Positions 45,714-54,785 are shown, numbered from the stretch's first letter. The stretch is DNA of 64,000 nucleotides from JAAOIF01 sp965217125 (GCA_965217125.1 OZ244244.1:310001-374000); one strand, 5' to 3'. Made by a program: numbers and translations. The notes: generated by a model not told the origin, from the letters alone.

Positions 45714-46520
45714 GTCCACTATCTTTTTATGAGTGGTTTGCTCTAATTCTTGTTTGGCGTTTTTGGCAATGGTGCCGCCTTTTTTGGCAGATTGTTTATT
45801 TTCAGCAAAGCCTATTGCTTGGGTATTTTCAGCAATTTGTCGGGTGGATAATTCTGCTAAAGCGGTAAAAATTAGCTCTGCCTCGCTCATATGGTCGCGT
45901 AAGTTTTGGCTCTCTAAATTTTTCAGTGCCTTGTGGTCAGCAACGGATAACCCGCTCCATTCAGAATGGATTATATTGGTTAGAATAGCAAATTCTTGCC
46001 CCTCTTTAACTTGGTTTTCTTGCCAATAATCAGTGAGTTTATTGCGGGTTTCTTGCCCGCTCATTCGGCGTTCAATCCATTTTTTGCTTCTGCCTGATTT
46101 TTGCCAATTTTCTCTGGCACGGTTGAGTGATTGCTCAGGGTCGGCTAACTCTTGTATGCGCTCATTGCCCACTTTTGCTAGCCACAGTTTAATTGGCTCG
46201 GCTTTTTTGCTGGGGACGGATTGGATGATTCTAAATAAAGTTTGCACATCAGCAACATCAGTTAAATACTTTTTGCCATCACTTGCGGTTAATTTCAGTT
46301 GGTCACAATTTGTGACCACCTGAGATTGCTCTTTATTTAAACGACTTTTAAGCGTTGTCCAATAAGATTTTGCTTTTTTATAATCTGTTTGCTCGGTCAA
46401 AATCGCCACAATATCAATCACTGAAAAAAACCATTTATTTTGGGTTTTATCAAAAGCTCGGCGAATTTTTAACTCATTAAAGATGTTTAAATTTTGCTCG
46501 GTAGTTGGTTTTTTAGACAT
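45684..46520 (-). CDS. Bro-N domain protein (antirepressor/DinD-like)
   Basis: Protein of 278 residues. The N-terminal Bro-N domain (about 8-105) shows FNELKIRRAFDKTQNKWFFS and YLTDVADVQTLFRIIQSVPS, and is usual in phage antirepressors and DinD-type proteins. A basic middle (RARENWQKSGRSKKWIERR) and an Ala/Glu-rich tail (about 225-260) follow. The last codons overlap the truncated VapC fragment in another frame, so the native C-terminus may have been replaced. The ATG at 46520 starts at MSKKPTTEQ. DNA binding is likely; its target is unknown. Confidence 0.78.
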   Translation of the reverse strand: MSKKPTTEQNLNIFNELKIRRAFDKTQNKWFFSVIDIVAILTEQTDYKKAKSYWTTLKSRLNKEQSQVVTNCDQLKLTASDGKKYLTDVADVQTLFRIIQSVPSKKAEPIKLWLAKVGNERIQELADPEQSLNRARENWQKSGRSKKWIERRMSGQETRNKLTDYWQENQVKEGQEFAILTNIIHSEWSGLSVADHKALKNLESQNLRDHMSEAELIFTALAELSTRQIAENTQAIGFAENKQSAKKGGTIAKNAKQELEQTTHKKIVDKTNFLQPTT

Positions 46521-46638
46521 AAGATTGTGAAATAACAATGGTTGGCGTTGTGTTTTCTTGCGTTAATTTATCTTTAACATAGGGTTTTTCAAAATTAAGA
46601 TATTTTTTTTGGGTGTAGGCTTGCTTTAATAATTTCAT
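46513..46638 (-). CDS. small ORF, 41 residues, between vapC and the Bro-N gene
   Basis: ATG at 46638 lies 4 bases after the VapC stop and the TAA overlaps the Bro-N start by 8 bases. The product starts MKLLKQAYTQKKYLNFEK and ends TPTIVISQSYV. That end resembles the helicase C-terminus at 47664 (HPNIIISQSYT). It may be the 3' remnant of a second helicase-like gene, or a real small gene translationally linked to its neighbours. Confidence 0.4.
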   Translation of the reverse strand: MKLLKQAYTQKKYLNFEKPYVKDKLTQENTTPTIVISQSYV

Positions 46639-46641
46639 TAT

Positions 46642-47052
46642 TTAAACCTTTTGAGTTTTAAGCGTTGGGATAATACTGGCGATTTTGTCAAAATCTTTGT
46701 CATTGTGTAGCAAAATTAAATCATTTTCTATGGCACACTGGGCGATGAGGCAGTCAATGCTGGAGCGGATGGTAATGCCTTGTTTGCGGCAACTACTATA
46801 AATAAATGCTGCTTTTTCGTAGCTTTCTTGACCATTTGTGAATGTATAAAAGGTATGTAAATCTAAATTTTTCTTGATGTTGTTGCGAACTTCATTGTTG
46901 CTAATTCCTTGCAATATTTCCATATAAATATGATTGTTAATGCCTATTATTGATTGTGATAACAGCATTTTTCGCAACGCACGACTAACTGGATTTTGAA
47001 TTTTGTTAAAATAATCTATCCAAATGGAGGTATCTACTAAATACACAATCAA
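46642..47052 (-). CDS. vapC: VapC-type PIN domain toxin
   Basis: Ribonuclease toxin of a type II toxin-antitoxin pair, 136 residues. YLVDTSIWIDYF near 4-15 carries the first catalytic aspartate, MEILQG near 44 a glutamate, and IRSSIDCLIAQCA near 96-108 a central aspartate; LHNDKDFDKIA near 115-125 completes the acidic set. It overlaps vapB by 4 bases, the usual arrangement. VapC toxins cleave tRNA or rRNA. Confidence 0.9.
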   Translation of the reverse strand: MIVYLVDTSIWIDYFNKIQNPVSRALRKMLLSQSIIGINNHIYMEILQGISNNEVRNNIKKNLDLHTFYTFTNGQESYEKAAFIYSSCRKQGITIRSSIDCLIAQCAIENDLILLHNDKDFDKIASIIPTLKTQKV

Positions 47053-47294
47053 TTTTTTGGTAAATGTGGATTAACACGCATAGCCTTATAATCATAATCA
47101 TCAAAAAATGGCTCACAGCCTTGCAAATCTAATAATGCTTGATTAGGGTTTGGTTGATTTTTTAACTTAACAATAAACTCTTTAATAGCGGTATCTATCA
47201 AAGCGCGTTTGGTTTTTAATTTGCTGAGTTTTAAGGCTTCTTGGACGATATTTTCATCTAAAACTATGTTGGTTCGGTGGGCAGTGTTTAGCAT
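47049..47294 (-). CDS. vapB: VapB-type antitoxin
   Basis: Antitoxin of 81 residues with an N-terminal ribbon-helix-helix-like DNA-binding half (RTNIVLDENIVQEALKLSKL) and a C-terminal toxin-binding tail rich in Asp and Tyr (FFDDYDYKAMRV). It would neutralise the VapC at 46642-47052 and repress its own promoter (47322-47349). Its first 36 residues are identical to those of the paralogue at 47394-47624. Confidence 0.88.
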   Translation of the reverse strand: MLNTAHRTNIVLDENIVQEALKLSKLKTKRALIDTAIKEFIVKLKNQPNPNQALLDLQGCEPFFDDYDYKAMRVNPHLPKN

Positions 47295-47344
47295 TTTTTA
47301 AGCTCTATTTATAAAATGTGTATTATAGCATAGATTATGTGTAT
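47188..47344. repeat. 157-bp direct repeat, copy 1 (vapB 5' half and promoter)
   Basis: Nearly identical to 47518-47673: codons 1 to about 36 of vapB, the ribosome site and the promoter core. There are only about four substitutions and one T-run length difference. A recent tandem duplication explains it. Confidence 0.9.
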
Positions 47345-47349
47345 TTCAA
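47322..47349 (-). promoter_or_regulatory. vapBC promoter
   Basis: Minus strand TTGAAA (47344-47349), 16 bases, then a perfect TATAAT (47322-47327), 27 bases before the ATG. The motif tacacat occurs on both sides of the -10 (tacacataatc, tacacattttat), a possible binding site for the VapB repressor. Confidence 0.65.
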
Positions 47350-47393
47350 TCTATGCTTATCAAGAAAAATCATGTTCGATAAAATCCAAGATA

Positions 47394-47624
47394 TTATTTT
47401 AATTTTGGCAAATCTCGGCCGCGCAATGCCTTGTAATCATAATCCTCATCAATGCCACCTATGCCAAGTAAATCAAGGATATTAGGTTTTTTATGACTAA
47501 TCACAAATTCTCTTAGGGCGGTGTCTATCAAAGCGCGTTTGGTTTTTAATTTGCTGAGTTTTAAGGCTTCTTGGACGATATTTTCATCTAAAACGATGTT
47601 GGTTCGGTGGGCGGTATTTAGCAT
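47394..47624 (-). CDS. orphan VapB-type antitoxin
   Basis: Antitoxin of 76 residues with the same first 36 residues as VapB at 47049-47294, then a different tail (FVISHKKPNILDLLGIGGID, EDYDYKALRGRDLPKLK). No toxin gene follows. The truncated VapC at 45494-45713 is the likely former partner. Its promoter core (-10 at 47651-47656) is copied, but the -35 position now falls in the helicase 3' end and reads CAATCA, a poorer match. Confidence 0.8.
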   Translation of the reverse strand: MLNTAHRTNIVLDENIVQEALKLSKLKTKRALIDTALREFVISHKKPNILDLLGIGGIDEDYDYKALRGRDLPKLK

Positions 47625-47673
47625 TTTTAAGCTCTATTTATAAAATGTGTATTATAGCATAGATTATGTGTAT
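47518..47673. repeat. 156-bp direct repeat, copy 2
   Basis: Partner of 47188-47344. Its distal end overlaps the last codons and stop of the PLD-helicase gene (stop at 47664), so that gene's C-terminal residues SQSYT come from the repeated promoter sequence. Confidence 0.9.
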
Positions 47674-50600
47674 GATTGAGAAATTATAATGTTTGGATGG
47701 GTGTTTTTAGCTTTTGGCTGCTCTATTTGCTCGTCTTCTATATCTGTATTTCCTTCAAACTTTGCAACAATTGCTAATGTTTTTTCTAAAATAACAATAG
47801 GTTTAATGTTTTTGATGTTTTTGCTGAGTTTATTAATATCTTTGGTTAGTTTTTGAAAGCGTTTATTTTCTATTATAGTGATGGTATGGGTGATTTTTGC
47901 TTGTTCATTGGGGTTAATATTAGCTAAATTTATGATTGATTTTAGAAAATTAATTGCTTTTTTCTCGTTTATTGATAAAGATTTATTTTGAGTTTGGTTA
48001 ATAATATTTTGCTCTATTTCATCCCTAAATTGAGTCAATGCTGATAAAACTTGTTTGTGATGTAGCTGATGTAGCGGGGTTGATTTGGTTTGTGGCGTGC
48101 ATTTGAGTAATTTAGCTGTGTTAATAAAGCCATAATTCTCAATTGTGTCTTTAACCAGATAAAAACGACTACTGCCTTGATTTTCGGTGCGGGCAAAAAT
48201 AATCGTGCCATTTTTATGCTTAATATTTTTAACTGCACATCGAACTTTATTAGGCAAGTCTTTTATGGATTTGTAATGTTCTGGGTTGTTTTTTCTAAAG
48301 GCGTGTATTTCATCGAAAAAAGGCTGAATTTGACTATCTTCCGCTTGAATATCCTCATTAAAAATACCAAAAGTGCCGATTTGTTCATCGGCTGAATAAA
48401 TTTGCGAATCCTCGCCTAATGCACTGTGAAAAGCTTGAAGTTTAATCAGTGCTTTTTTCTCTAAGGCAATATCATCATTGATTTGTGCGGTGGGATAAAA
48501 ATTATAAACAAAGATATGGCTTGCCATTTGTCCAATGCGATTAACCCTGCCGATGCGTTGCATTAGTTTGGTAGCATTCCACGGGGTGTCATAATTTATC
48601 ACCGTATTAGCACGATGCAGATTAACACCTTCTGCTAAAACATCGGTGGTTAGAATAATTTGATAATCATTTTTTTTATTGGCAGTTTTGGTATTAGCAT
48701 CAAAATTATCGGCAATGATTTGTTTGCGAGAATTGCGATTCTTTGCATTGACACTGAGGGTTTTATCATTATATTCAGTTTTAGCTATTTGCTCAGTTAG
48801 ATAATCCATAGTGTCGGTGCTTTCGGTAAAAATGATTATTTTTTGTTGTGGGTTGTTCGATTCGTCTAAAAAGGTTGGTAATTGTTCTAAAAATTCATTT
48901 ATTTTTGGGTCGGTTACAACCTTGTCCCAGTCTGATTTGAGTTGTTTTAGTATTTGATAATCGTGTGCTACCTCCTCAACAAAACCCGCCTCAAAATCAT
49001 CACGGGTGCAAATAATAATATTGGGGTCAGTTAGGCTCTCATTAGCAAGTAATTCCATCAACTGCTCTTCTTTATCATCCAAAATATAATCGGCAATATT
49101 GATATTTGGGGCGATGATAATTTTATTATTATCAATCATCTTTAGCATGGTTTTTGATGATTTTATAAATCTATTTAGCGTTTGTTTAAAGGCATAAAAA
49201 CTGCTATCCATTCTTTTGAGTAGTAGCGTTTTCATAAGGGCGACTAAACGCTCGGCGATAAAATCGGCTCTGGTATATTGTTGCTTAAATTCTGGCTTGA
49301 GGTAATGCAAAGCTCGGTAGCGGGTGTGCAGAAGCCCGGTTTTATCTTGTTTTTTATTATCAATTTTTTTAATGGTGTCATCGTATAAAGCCTCTAAATC
49401 ATGGGCTAATTGATAATAAATAGGTTTTGGTGGGGTGGTTTCTGGGAATTTTATACCGTGTTCAACTAAATCTTTTTTATAGCGTTCGCTATCTTTTAAG
49501 TCGGTGCGGGTGCGCCTGACCATTAGCGGTGTTATTACTCTTTCTCTAATTTTTTGATATAACAGTTTAGTTTTTTGTGTTGCTGTTTTTTTATTGGCTA
49601 ATTTTAAAATATCTTGATATTCTTTTTTGACTTGGGTAAAAAAACTTGCCAAAGGAAAATCAAGAGTTGAGTTATTACCATCTTGAAATAATAAAATTTG
49701 GTTGTATAAATCATCGGGACGATTATTTAAGGGTGTGGCTGAAATTAGCATCACTTTTTTAGCAAGTTTTGCCATGGTTTTGGTTTTACAGATAAGTTGT
49801 AATTGAGTGTAAGCCTCTGCGCTGTCGTTACGGAATTTATGCGCCTCATCGACAATCACCATATCGTATTGCTCGGGCTTTTTAACCTTGTGCAAACTGC
49901 CATTAGTCAAAATTTTAACCATGCCTCTAATATTAAAACTCTCTAAAGTGTCTTCCCAATTTTGTTTAAGAGTTGGCGGAATAATCAATAAAATAGTTGG
50001 GTTTTGGGTGTATTGATTAAGAAATAAAAATTTACGGGCAATCAAAGTGGCAATTACAGTTTTGCCTAAACCCACCACATCTGATAGAAAAAAGCCATTA
50101 TGTTTTTTCAGCATCCCCAAACCTTCATTAACCGCATCTGTTTGATAATGTAGGCTTTTAAAGCCATTAGGCAAGTCAGAGTTTGAGTCAAGTTCAATTT
50201 CATCACCAAAATACTCAATCAGGCATTTTAAATATAATTCATACGGAGTAATATTGTCTGTTAAATGTGTTTTTTGCAGGCTTTTTTCAACAATTTCTGG
50301 TAATATATTTACGCCCTCAGCCCATAACTTTTCAAATTCTAAAGTTGCAAATTCAATATCATCATAATCATTGAGTACAACATTAAACTCATAATTAGAG
50401 TCTGTTTGTATGCCTAAACCAGCATTTGTTAGGTTTGATGAGCCGGTAATAACACTGCCAGAGTTGTGCTGATTAAAATCATCGGGGCGAAAAATATAAA
50501 TTTTAGCGTGGATTTTTTTATTTGGGTGGGCTTTGAGTTGGATTTTTTGTGTTTGGACATCATCAATAAATTGCAAAATACCTTGTTCTGTTTGCTGGTC

Positions 50601-50909
50601 ATAATTGGCTTTTTGAATGTCTTTGATAAATTTTTCTTGCCAATTTTGGATAGTTTTTTCAGGGCTGCCTTTAAATAATGCTAAGCCGTCTTGTTGCATA
50701 TTGGACGCAATTTTATCTACATCAATTCCTACTAAAATGCGAATATTTGCAACATTTTCCAATAATGGGCGTAATTTAAAATAACCTGAGGAGCGAAAAT
50801 AGGCGACCAAAACATCAAAATTATTGATGGTTTTATTGTATTCAAAAATACCGTCAAACTTATTAAATAAAGTATTTTGTTGTTGATTGGTAAAAAATTT
50901 AATACTCAT
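47664..50909 (-). CDS. PLD-nuclease/SNF2 helicase fusion, probable defence protein
   Basis: Protein of 1081 residues. The N-terminal phospholipase D-like domain has HPNKKIHAKIYIF near 135 and VITGSSNLTNAGL near 158, a H-x-K...GSSN catalytic set. An SNF2-type helicase follows: DVVGLGKTVIATLIA near 280, VDEAHKFRND near 355, LISATPLNNRPDDLYNQ near 395, and AEGVNLHRANTVINYDTPWN with QRIGRVNRIGQ near 800-835. A coiled tail completes it. Similar PLD-helicase fusions occur in phage-defence islands. A TTG at 50918 is an alternative start. It lies 20 bases after mogA. Confidence 0.88.
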   Translation of the reverse strand: MSIKFFTNQQQNTLFNKFDGIFEYNKTINNFDVLVAYFRSSGYFKLRPLLENVANIRILVGIDVDKIASNMQQDGLALFKGSPEKTIQNWQEKFIKDIQKANYDQQTEQGILQFIDDVQTQKIQLKAHPNKKIHAKIYIFRPDDFNQHNSGSVITGSSNLTNAGLGIQTDSNYEFNVVLNDYDDIEFATLEFEKLWAEGVNILPEIVEKSLQKTHLTDNITPYELYLKCLIEYFGDEIELDSNSDLPNGFKSLHYQTDAVNEGLGMLKKHNGFFLSDVVGLGKTVIATLIARKFLFLNQYTQNPTILLIIPPTLKQNWEDTLESFNIRGMVKILTNGSLHKVKKPEQYDMVIVDEAHKFRNDSAEAYTQLQLICKTKTMAKLAKKVMLISATPLNNRPDDLYNQILLFQDGNNSTLDFPLASFFTQVKKEYQDILKLANKKTATQKTKLLYQKIRERVITPLMVRRTRTDLKDSERYKKDLVEHGIKFPETTPPKPIYYQLAHDLEALYDDTIKKIDNKKQDKTGLLHTRYRALHYLKPEFKQQYTRADFIAERLVALMKTLLLKRMDSSFYAFKQTLNRFIKSSKTMLKMIDNNKIIIAPNINIADYILDDKEEQLMELLANESLTDPNIIICTRDDFEAGFVEEVAHDYQILKQLKSDWDKVVTDPKINEFLEQLPTFLDESNNPQQKIIIFTESTDTMDYLTEQIAKTEYNDKTLSVNAKNRNSRKQIIADNFDANTKTANKKNDYQIILTTDVLAEGVNLHRANTVINYDTPWNATKLMQRIGRVNRIGQMASHIFVYNFYPTAQINDDIALEKKALIKLQAFHSALGEDSQIYSADEQIGTFGIFNEDIQAEDSQIQPFFDEIHAFRKNNPEHYKSIKDLPNKVRCAVKNIKHKNGTIIFARTENQGSSRFYLVKDTIENYGFINTAKLLKCTPQTKSTPLHQLHHKQVLSALTQFRDEIEQNIINQTQNKSLSINEKKAINFLKSIINLANINPNEQAKITHTITIIENKRFQKLTKDINKLSKNIKNIKPIVILEKTLAIVAKFEGNTDIEDEQIEQPKAKNTHPNIIISQSYT

Positions 50910-50928
50910 TGATTGCAAGTAAATTCAA

Positions 50929-51471
50929 TTATTTTAATGTAAGAGAAAAGTCTTGCTCGACAAAATCCAAGTCGATTTGAATATTAGAATTATCTAATAA
51001 TTCTAAGCATTTTGGCACTGCCAGAAATACGGCGCTGAGGCATACGGCGATGGCATCTGGTTTGCCGGGCAGGTTGATGATTAGGCTTTTTTTGCGTGTG
51101 CCGGCGGTTTGGCGCGATAGGATTGCTGTGGGGACGGTGCGTAGGCTGATGGTGCGCATTTGTTCGGCAAAACCGTCAAAAATGCGCTCGCATACGGCTA
51201 TTGTTGCCTCAGGAGTCACATCGCGTGTGGTCGGGCCTGTGCCGCCTGTGGTTAGGATTAGGTTGCATTGCTTATTGTCTGCAAAGTCAATTAGGGTTTG
51301 CTCGATTAGCGGTTGTTCGTCTGCAATAATGATGCTTGTGGTTTGATATGGGGATAGCAGGGCGTTTTTAATCCAGTTTTGCATGGCGGGACCGCTGATG
51401 TCTTGATATTCGCCGCGTGATGCACGGTCAGAAATGGTGATAAAACCGACTTTAATTTGGGTGTTTTGCAT
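50929..51471 (-). CDS. mogA: molybdopterin adenylyltransferase
   Basis: Adenylates molybdopterin before metal insertion. The 180 residues contain the MoaB/Mog-type signature LTTGGTGPTTRDVTPEAT near 78-95, plus NLPGKPDAIAVCLSAVFLAV near 135-155, and GFITISDRASRGEYQDISGP at the N-terminus, all typical of MogA. It starts 3 bases after moaD. It is the last molybdenum-cofactor gene before the defence island. Confidence 0.93.
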   Translation of the reverse strand: MQNTQIKVGFITISDRASRGEYQDISGPAMQNWIKNALLSPYQTTSIIIADEQPLIEQTLIDFADNKQCNLILTTGGTGPTTRDVTPEATIAVCERIFDGFAEQMRTISLRTVPTAILSRQTAGTRKKSLIINLPGKPDAIAVCLSAVFLAVPKCLELLDNSNIQIDLDFVEQDFSLTLK

Positions 51472-51473
51472 AA

Positions 51474-51710
51474 TTAGCCTCCAGTAACGGGTGGGTAAAA
51501 TGCCACTTCATCATTATTGCTTAATAGGGTGGAATTATTGGCAATTTTATGATTAACGGCACATAGAATATTGTTAGGAAAATGTTGTGCGCCATGTTGC
51601 TTAACTAAGTGTGATTTTAACTCAGCCACGGTCATATTTGCCTGTTGTGGTATCACTTCATTGGATATTTTAAGCGACTCTCTAAGTGAGGCAAAATACA
51701 GAATATTCAT
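51474..51710 (-). CDS. moaD: molybdopterin synthase sulfur carrier subunit
   Basis: Ubiquitin-like sulfur carrier of 78 residues ending in the essential Gly-Gly (FYPPVTGG) that is thiocarboxylated. N-terminus MNILYFASLRESL is typical. It pairs with MoaE, whose gene is 5 kb away on the same strand, beyond the ald insertion. It overlaps moaA by 4 bases. Confidence 0.93.
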   Translation of the reverse strand: MNILYFASLRESLKISNEVIPQQANMTVAELKSHLVKQHGAQHFPNNILCAVNHKIANNSTLLSNNDEVAFYPPVTGG

Positions 51711-52699
51711 CCGCCAATCTCCACCATCTGAGCGCTATTGATGTTGTCAATATTGGTGTCGAATTGATGCCGTTCAGGTTTGTTATTGATGGCTTTGATA
51801 ATGATGCTTTTAATCTCATCATCACTTATGCCTGAGCGTAGTGCGGCGCGTAGAGAAACGGAATTTTCCTGTCCGAGGCATAAAATTAACCGCCCTTTGG
51901 CAGTAAGGCGCACGCGATTACAACTGGCGCAAAAATTATTAGAAAGCGCGGATATTGTGCCGACAGAAGAGTTTGAATGGCTAATTAAATAGTTTTTGGC
52001 AGGACCGGCGGTTTGTTGGGATTTGATGGCACTCAATCGATTGGGTAAATGGGCGCGTATTCTTTGTAAAATATCAGCCTCACTATAGTGCTGCCCAAGT
52101 ATATCAATACCTGCTGTGCCGATGGGCATGGTTTCAATAAAACGAACATCAATCTTGCGCTGGATGGCAAAATCAACCATAGCCTCAATTTCATCATCAT
52201 TAACATCGCGCATGACCACCATATTGATTTTAATCGGAACTATGCCGGCGCTGATTGCCGTGTCAATGCCGTGGATGACTTTGTTTAAATCACCACCGCG
52301 GGTAATTTGATTAAAGCGATTTTTATCTAATGAATCAATAGAAATGTTGGCACGGTTAATGCCAGCCGCTTTGAGTTTAGGGGCAATCGGTGCTAGCAGG
52401 TGCGCATTAGTTGAGAGTGGAATATCGGTAATATTTGGGATTGCCTTGAGCATAGCTACCAGTTTGAGAATGTCTTTTCTGAGTAGTGGCTCGCCACCTG
52501 TTAGCCTGATTTTAGTTACTCCTAACTCGCTAAATAGTCGGGCAATTTTGCTAATTTCTTCATAGCTTAATATGTCGTCTCGAACGGTGTTGGTTATATG
52601 GTCTGTGTCGCGACAATAAGTGCAGCGATAGTTGCAATGGTCGGTTACCGAGATGCGTAAATAGGTGATTTTTCGATTAAATGGGTCGATTAAGTTCAT
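51707..52699 (-). CDS. moaA: GTP 3',8-cyclase
   Basis: Radical SAM enzyme for the first molybdopterin step. Cys-x3-Cys-x2-Cys in ISVTDHCNYRCTYCRD near 21-36 binds the SAM cluster. FCASCNRVRLTAKGRLILCL near 255-275 holds the second cluster. The ATG at 52699 (LIDPFNRKITYLRIS) is chosen; it lies 2 bases after the moaC stop. The tail is QMVEIGG, where most MoaA proteins end in Gly-Gly, which is needed for activation. Confidence 0.94.
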   Translation of the reverse strand: MNLIDPFNRKITYLRISVTDHCNYRCTYCRDTDHITNTVRDDILSYEEISKIARLFSELGVTKIRLTGGEPLLRKDILKLVAMLKAIPNITDIPLSTNAHLLAPIAPKLKAAGINRANISIDSLDKNRFNQITRGGDLNKVIHGIDTAISAGIVPIKINMVVMRDVNDDEIEAMVDFAIQRKIDVRFIETMPIGTAGIDILGQHYSEADILQRIRAHLPNRLSAIKSQQTAGPAKNYLISHSNSSVGTISALSNNFCASCNRVRLTAKGRLILCLGQENSVSLRAALRSGISDDEIKSIIIKAINNKPERHQFDTNIDNINSAQMVEIGG

Positions 52700-52701
52700 A
52701 G

Positions 52702-53175
52702 CTACGCTTGCCAATCACCAGAGTTTCCGCCTGATTTTTCTAGCAGTTGTGTTTGGCTAATAATCATACCGCGATCAACTGCTTTACACATATCATAAAC
52801 CGTGAGCGCTGCTATGCTCGCCGCAGTGAGCGCCTCCATTTCCACCCCAGTTTTACCTTCTAATTTAGCGCTGGCAATAATTTCAACTGCATTTTTTTCT
52901 GTGTTAGTGGTTAATTCTACACTGATTTTACTAAGCATCAGCGGATGGCATAATGGAATCAAATCAGCGCATTTTTTCGCCGCCTGAATGCCTGCAATAC
53001 GCGCCACCGCTAACACATCGCCTTTTTTGTGTTGATTAGAATCAATCAATGCCAAAGTGGCTGGCTGCATCAATACTGTGGATTTAGCCACAGCAATTCG
53101 CACAGTGATTGCTTTAGCACAGACATCAACCATCTGTGCATCGCCTTGCTCGTTAATATGAGTGAGTTTAGTCAT
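52702..53175 (-). CDS. moaC: cyclic pyranopterin monophosphate synthase
   Basis: Second enzyme of molybdopterin synthesis; rearranges the MoaA product. The 157 residues carry LIPLCHPLMLSKI near 72-84 and KTGVEMEALTAASIAALTVYD near 109-130, with conserved MCKAVDRGM, all MoaC hallmarks. It overlaps moeA by 4 bases, so the order moeA-moaC-moaA-moaD-mogA is one operon. Confidence 0.95.
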   Translation of the reverse strand: MTKLTHINEQGDAQMVDVCAKAITVRIAVAKSTVLMQPATLALIDSNQHKKGDVLAVARIAGIQAAKKCADLIPLCHPLMLSKISVELTTNTEKNAVEIIASAKLEGKTGVEMEALTAASIAALTVYDMCKAVDRGMIISQTQLLEKSGGNSGDWQA

Positions 53176-54401
53176 AACAGTGAGTAATAATTAAAAATTT
53201 CGCCTTTGGAAAATGCTGTATTTTCTGGCATTTCAAGCAAACCATCGCCCCAAACCATCGAGCTTAGGACATTGGAATCTTGCTTCGGGTAGAGATTGGC
53301 TGAGGCGGGTGTGGTTGAATAATCTAATTGCACCCGCACAAATTCACGCCTTGCTTTGGGCTTCGGCCAATCAAAATTAGATTGCACAGGTATGGTTCGA
53401 TTTTTGTGCTGCTGAATGCCTTGCATTTTTTTAATAAACGGTTGGGCAAATATAAAGAAAGTAACCATCACCGAGACTGGATTGCCCGGCAACCCAATAA
53501 AAGCCGCCTTGCCAACATTGCCAAAAGCCAGCGGTTTGCCCGGCTTCATTTTAATACGCCAAAGTGATAAATTGCCTAATTTTTCTACCGCAGGTTTAAT
53601 ATAATCCTCTTCTCCAACCGAGACGCCACCGGTGGTCATAATCAAATCACAATCAGTTTTTAATGTTTCTAAGGCTTGGCAAGTGGTTTTTAAATCGTCT
53701 TTAACATTGCCTAAATTTATCACTTCACAGCCTAATTTGTGCAGTAGCGCAACTAATGCATAGCGATTAGAATTAAATATTTTGCCCTCGCTTAAAACGC
53801 TGTCAAGCTCGAGCAATTCATCGCCTGTGAAAAATACACCTACCTTAATTTTTTTAAATAGCGGCAACTGAGCCACACCAACCGATGCAGCAATGGCAAT
53901 ATCCTCAGGCTGGAGTTGCTTGCCAGCTGATAAAATAACGGCATTTTTTTCAATATCATTCCCCATCGGGTTAATATTTTCTTGGGTTGAAAGCGGATGA
54001 TAAGTCTCGATACTTTTGCCATCTGCCGACAGCTTGCAGCGCTCTTGCATGACAACTGTATTAGCGCCTTGCGGAATCGGCGCACCAGTGAAAATTTGCG
54101 CCGCACAACCGGGCGCAAGAGTATTGCCGATAGTGCCTGCTGGGATTCTGTCAGTTATCTTAAAATTTAGCTTAGTAGAGGTGTTAATCTGTTCAGGTTT
54201 GAGTGCAATTGCATAACCATCCATAGCGCTATTATCAAACCCCGGCACATTGATATTAGCATAAATATCACTTGCCAGCACCTGATTTAAACACCCGTCA
54301 AGGGATGCTGCAACTATATCAACATTAACTTTTGCACGCTCAAGCATAAAATTTAATGCCTCGTCTGTTGTTAATAATGGCTGTTGTGGATGATTATTCA
54401 T
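53172..54401 (-). CDS. moeA: molybdopterin molybdenumtransferase
   Basis: Inserts molybdate into adenylated molybdopterin made by MogA. The 409 residues show FDNSAMDGYAI near 54-64, FTGAPIPQGANTVVMQE near 102-118, VGVFFTGDELLELD near 185, MTTGGVSVGEEDYIK near 254 and GLPGNPVSVMVTFF near 305. It is first of the leftward cofactor run and follows a repeat-filled gap of 738 bases, so the promoter must lie near or inside that repeat block. Confidence 0.95.
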   Translation of the reverse strand: MNNHPQQPLLTTDEALNFMLERAKVNVDIVAASLDGCLNQVLASDIYANINVPGFDNSAMDGYAIALKPEQINTSTKLNFKITDRIPAGTIGNTLAPGCAAQIFTGAPIPQGANTVVMQERCKLSADGKSIETYHPLSTQENINPMGNDIEKNAVILSAGKQLQPEDIAIAASVGVAQLPLFKKIKVGVFFTGDELLELDSVLSEGKIFNSNRYALVALLHKLGCEVINLGNVKDDLKTTCQALETLKTDCDLIMTTGGVSVGEEDYIKPAVEKLGNLSLWRIKMKPGKPLAFGNVGKAAFIGLPGNPVSVMVTFFIFAQPFIKKMQGIQQHKNRTIPVQSNFDWPKPKARREFVRVQLDYSTTPASANLYPKQDSNVLSSMVWGDGLLEMPENTAFSKGEIFNYYSLL

Positions 54402-54611
54402 AGGTGGATTGTAGCATAATAATACTAATATAATCTAAAAAAAACCAAAATTCTAATATCGCCTCAATAAACAGAGAGGCAGAAGGCAGAAGACAGAAGA
54501 CAGAAAACAGATGGCAGAAAACAGAAAACAGAATAGAGCAAGAGCAAAAATAATTACACCCTGACCCAATTATTTACGACAGTGGCAAAAATCACCTCAA
54601 TACAAGCACAG

Positions 54612-54628
54612 ATGCGACTGAAGTCGCA
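54612..54628. repeat. REP-like palindrome, copy 6 (joined to purine tract)
   Basis: Right arm ends in cag, exactly as in copy 2, and continues into agaggg/gcagaagg. Confidence 0.75.
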
Positions 54629-54785
54629 GAATAGAGGGCAGAAGGCGGAAAACAGAGGGCAGAGAGGCAGAAAACAGAAAACAGAGAACAGAGAACAGAG
54701 AACAGAATAGAGTAAGAGCAAAAATAATTACACTTTGACCCAATTATTTACGGCAGTGGCAAAAATCACCTCAATACAAGCACAG

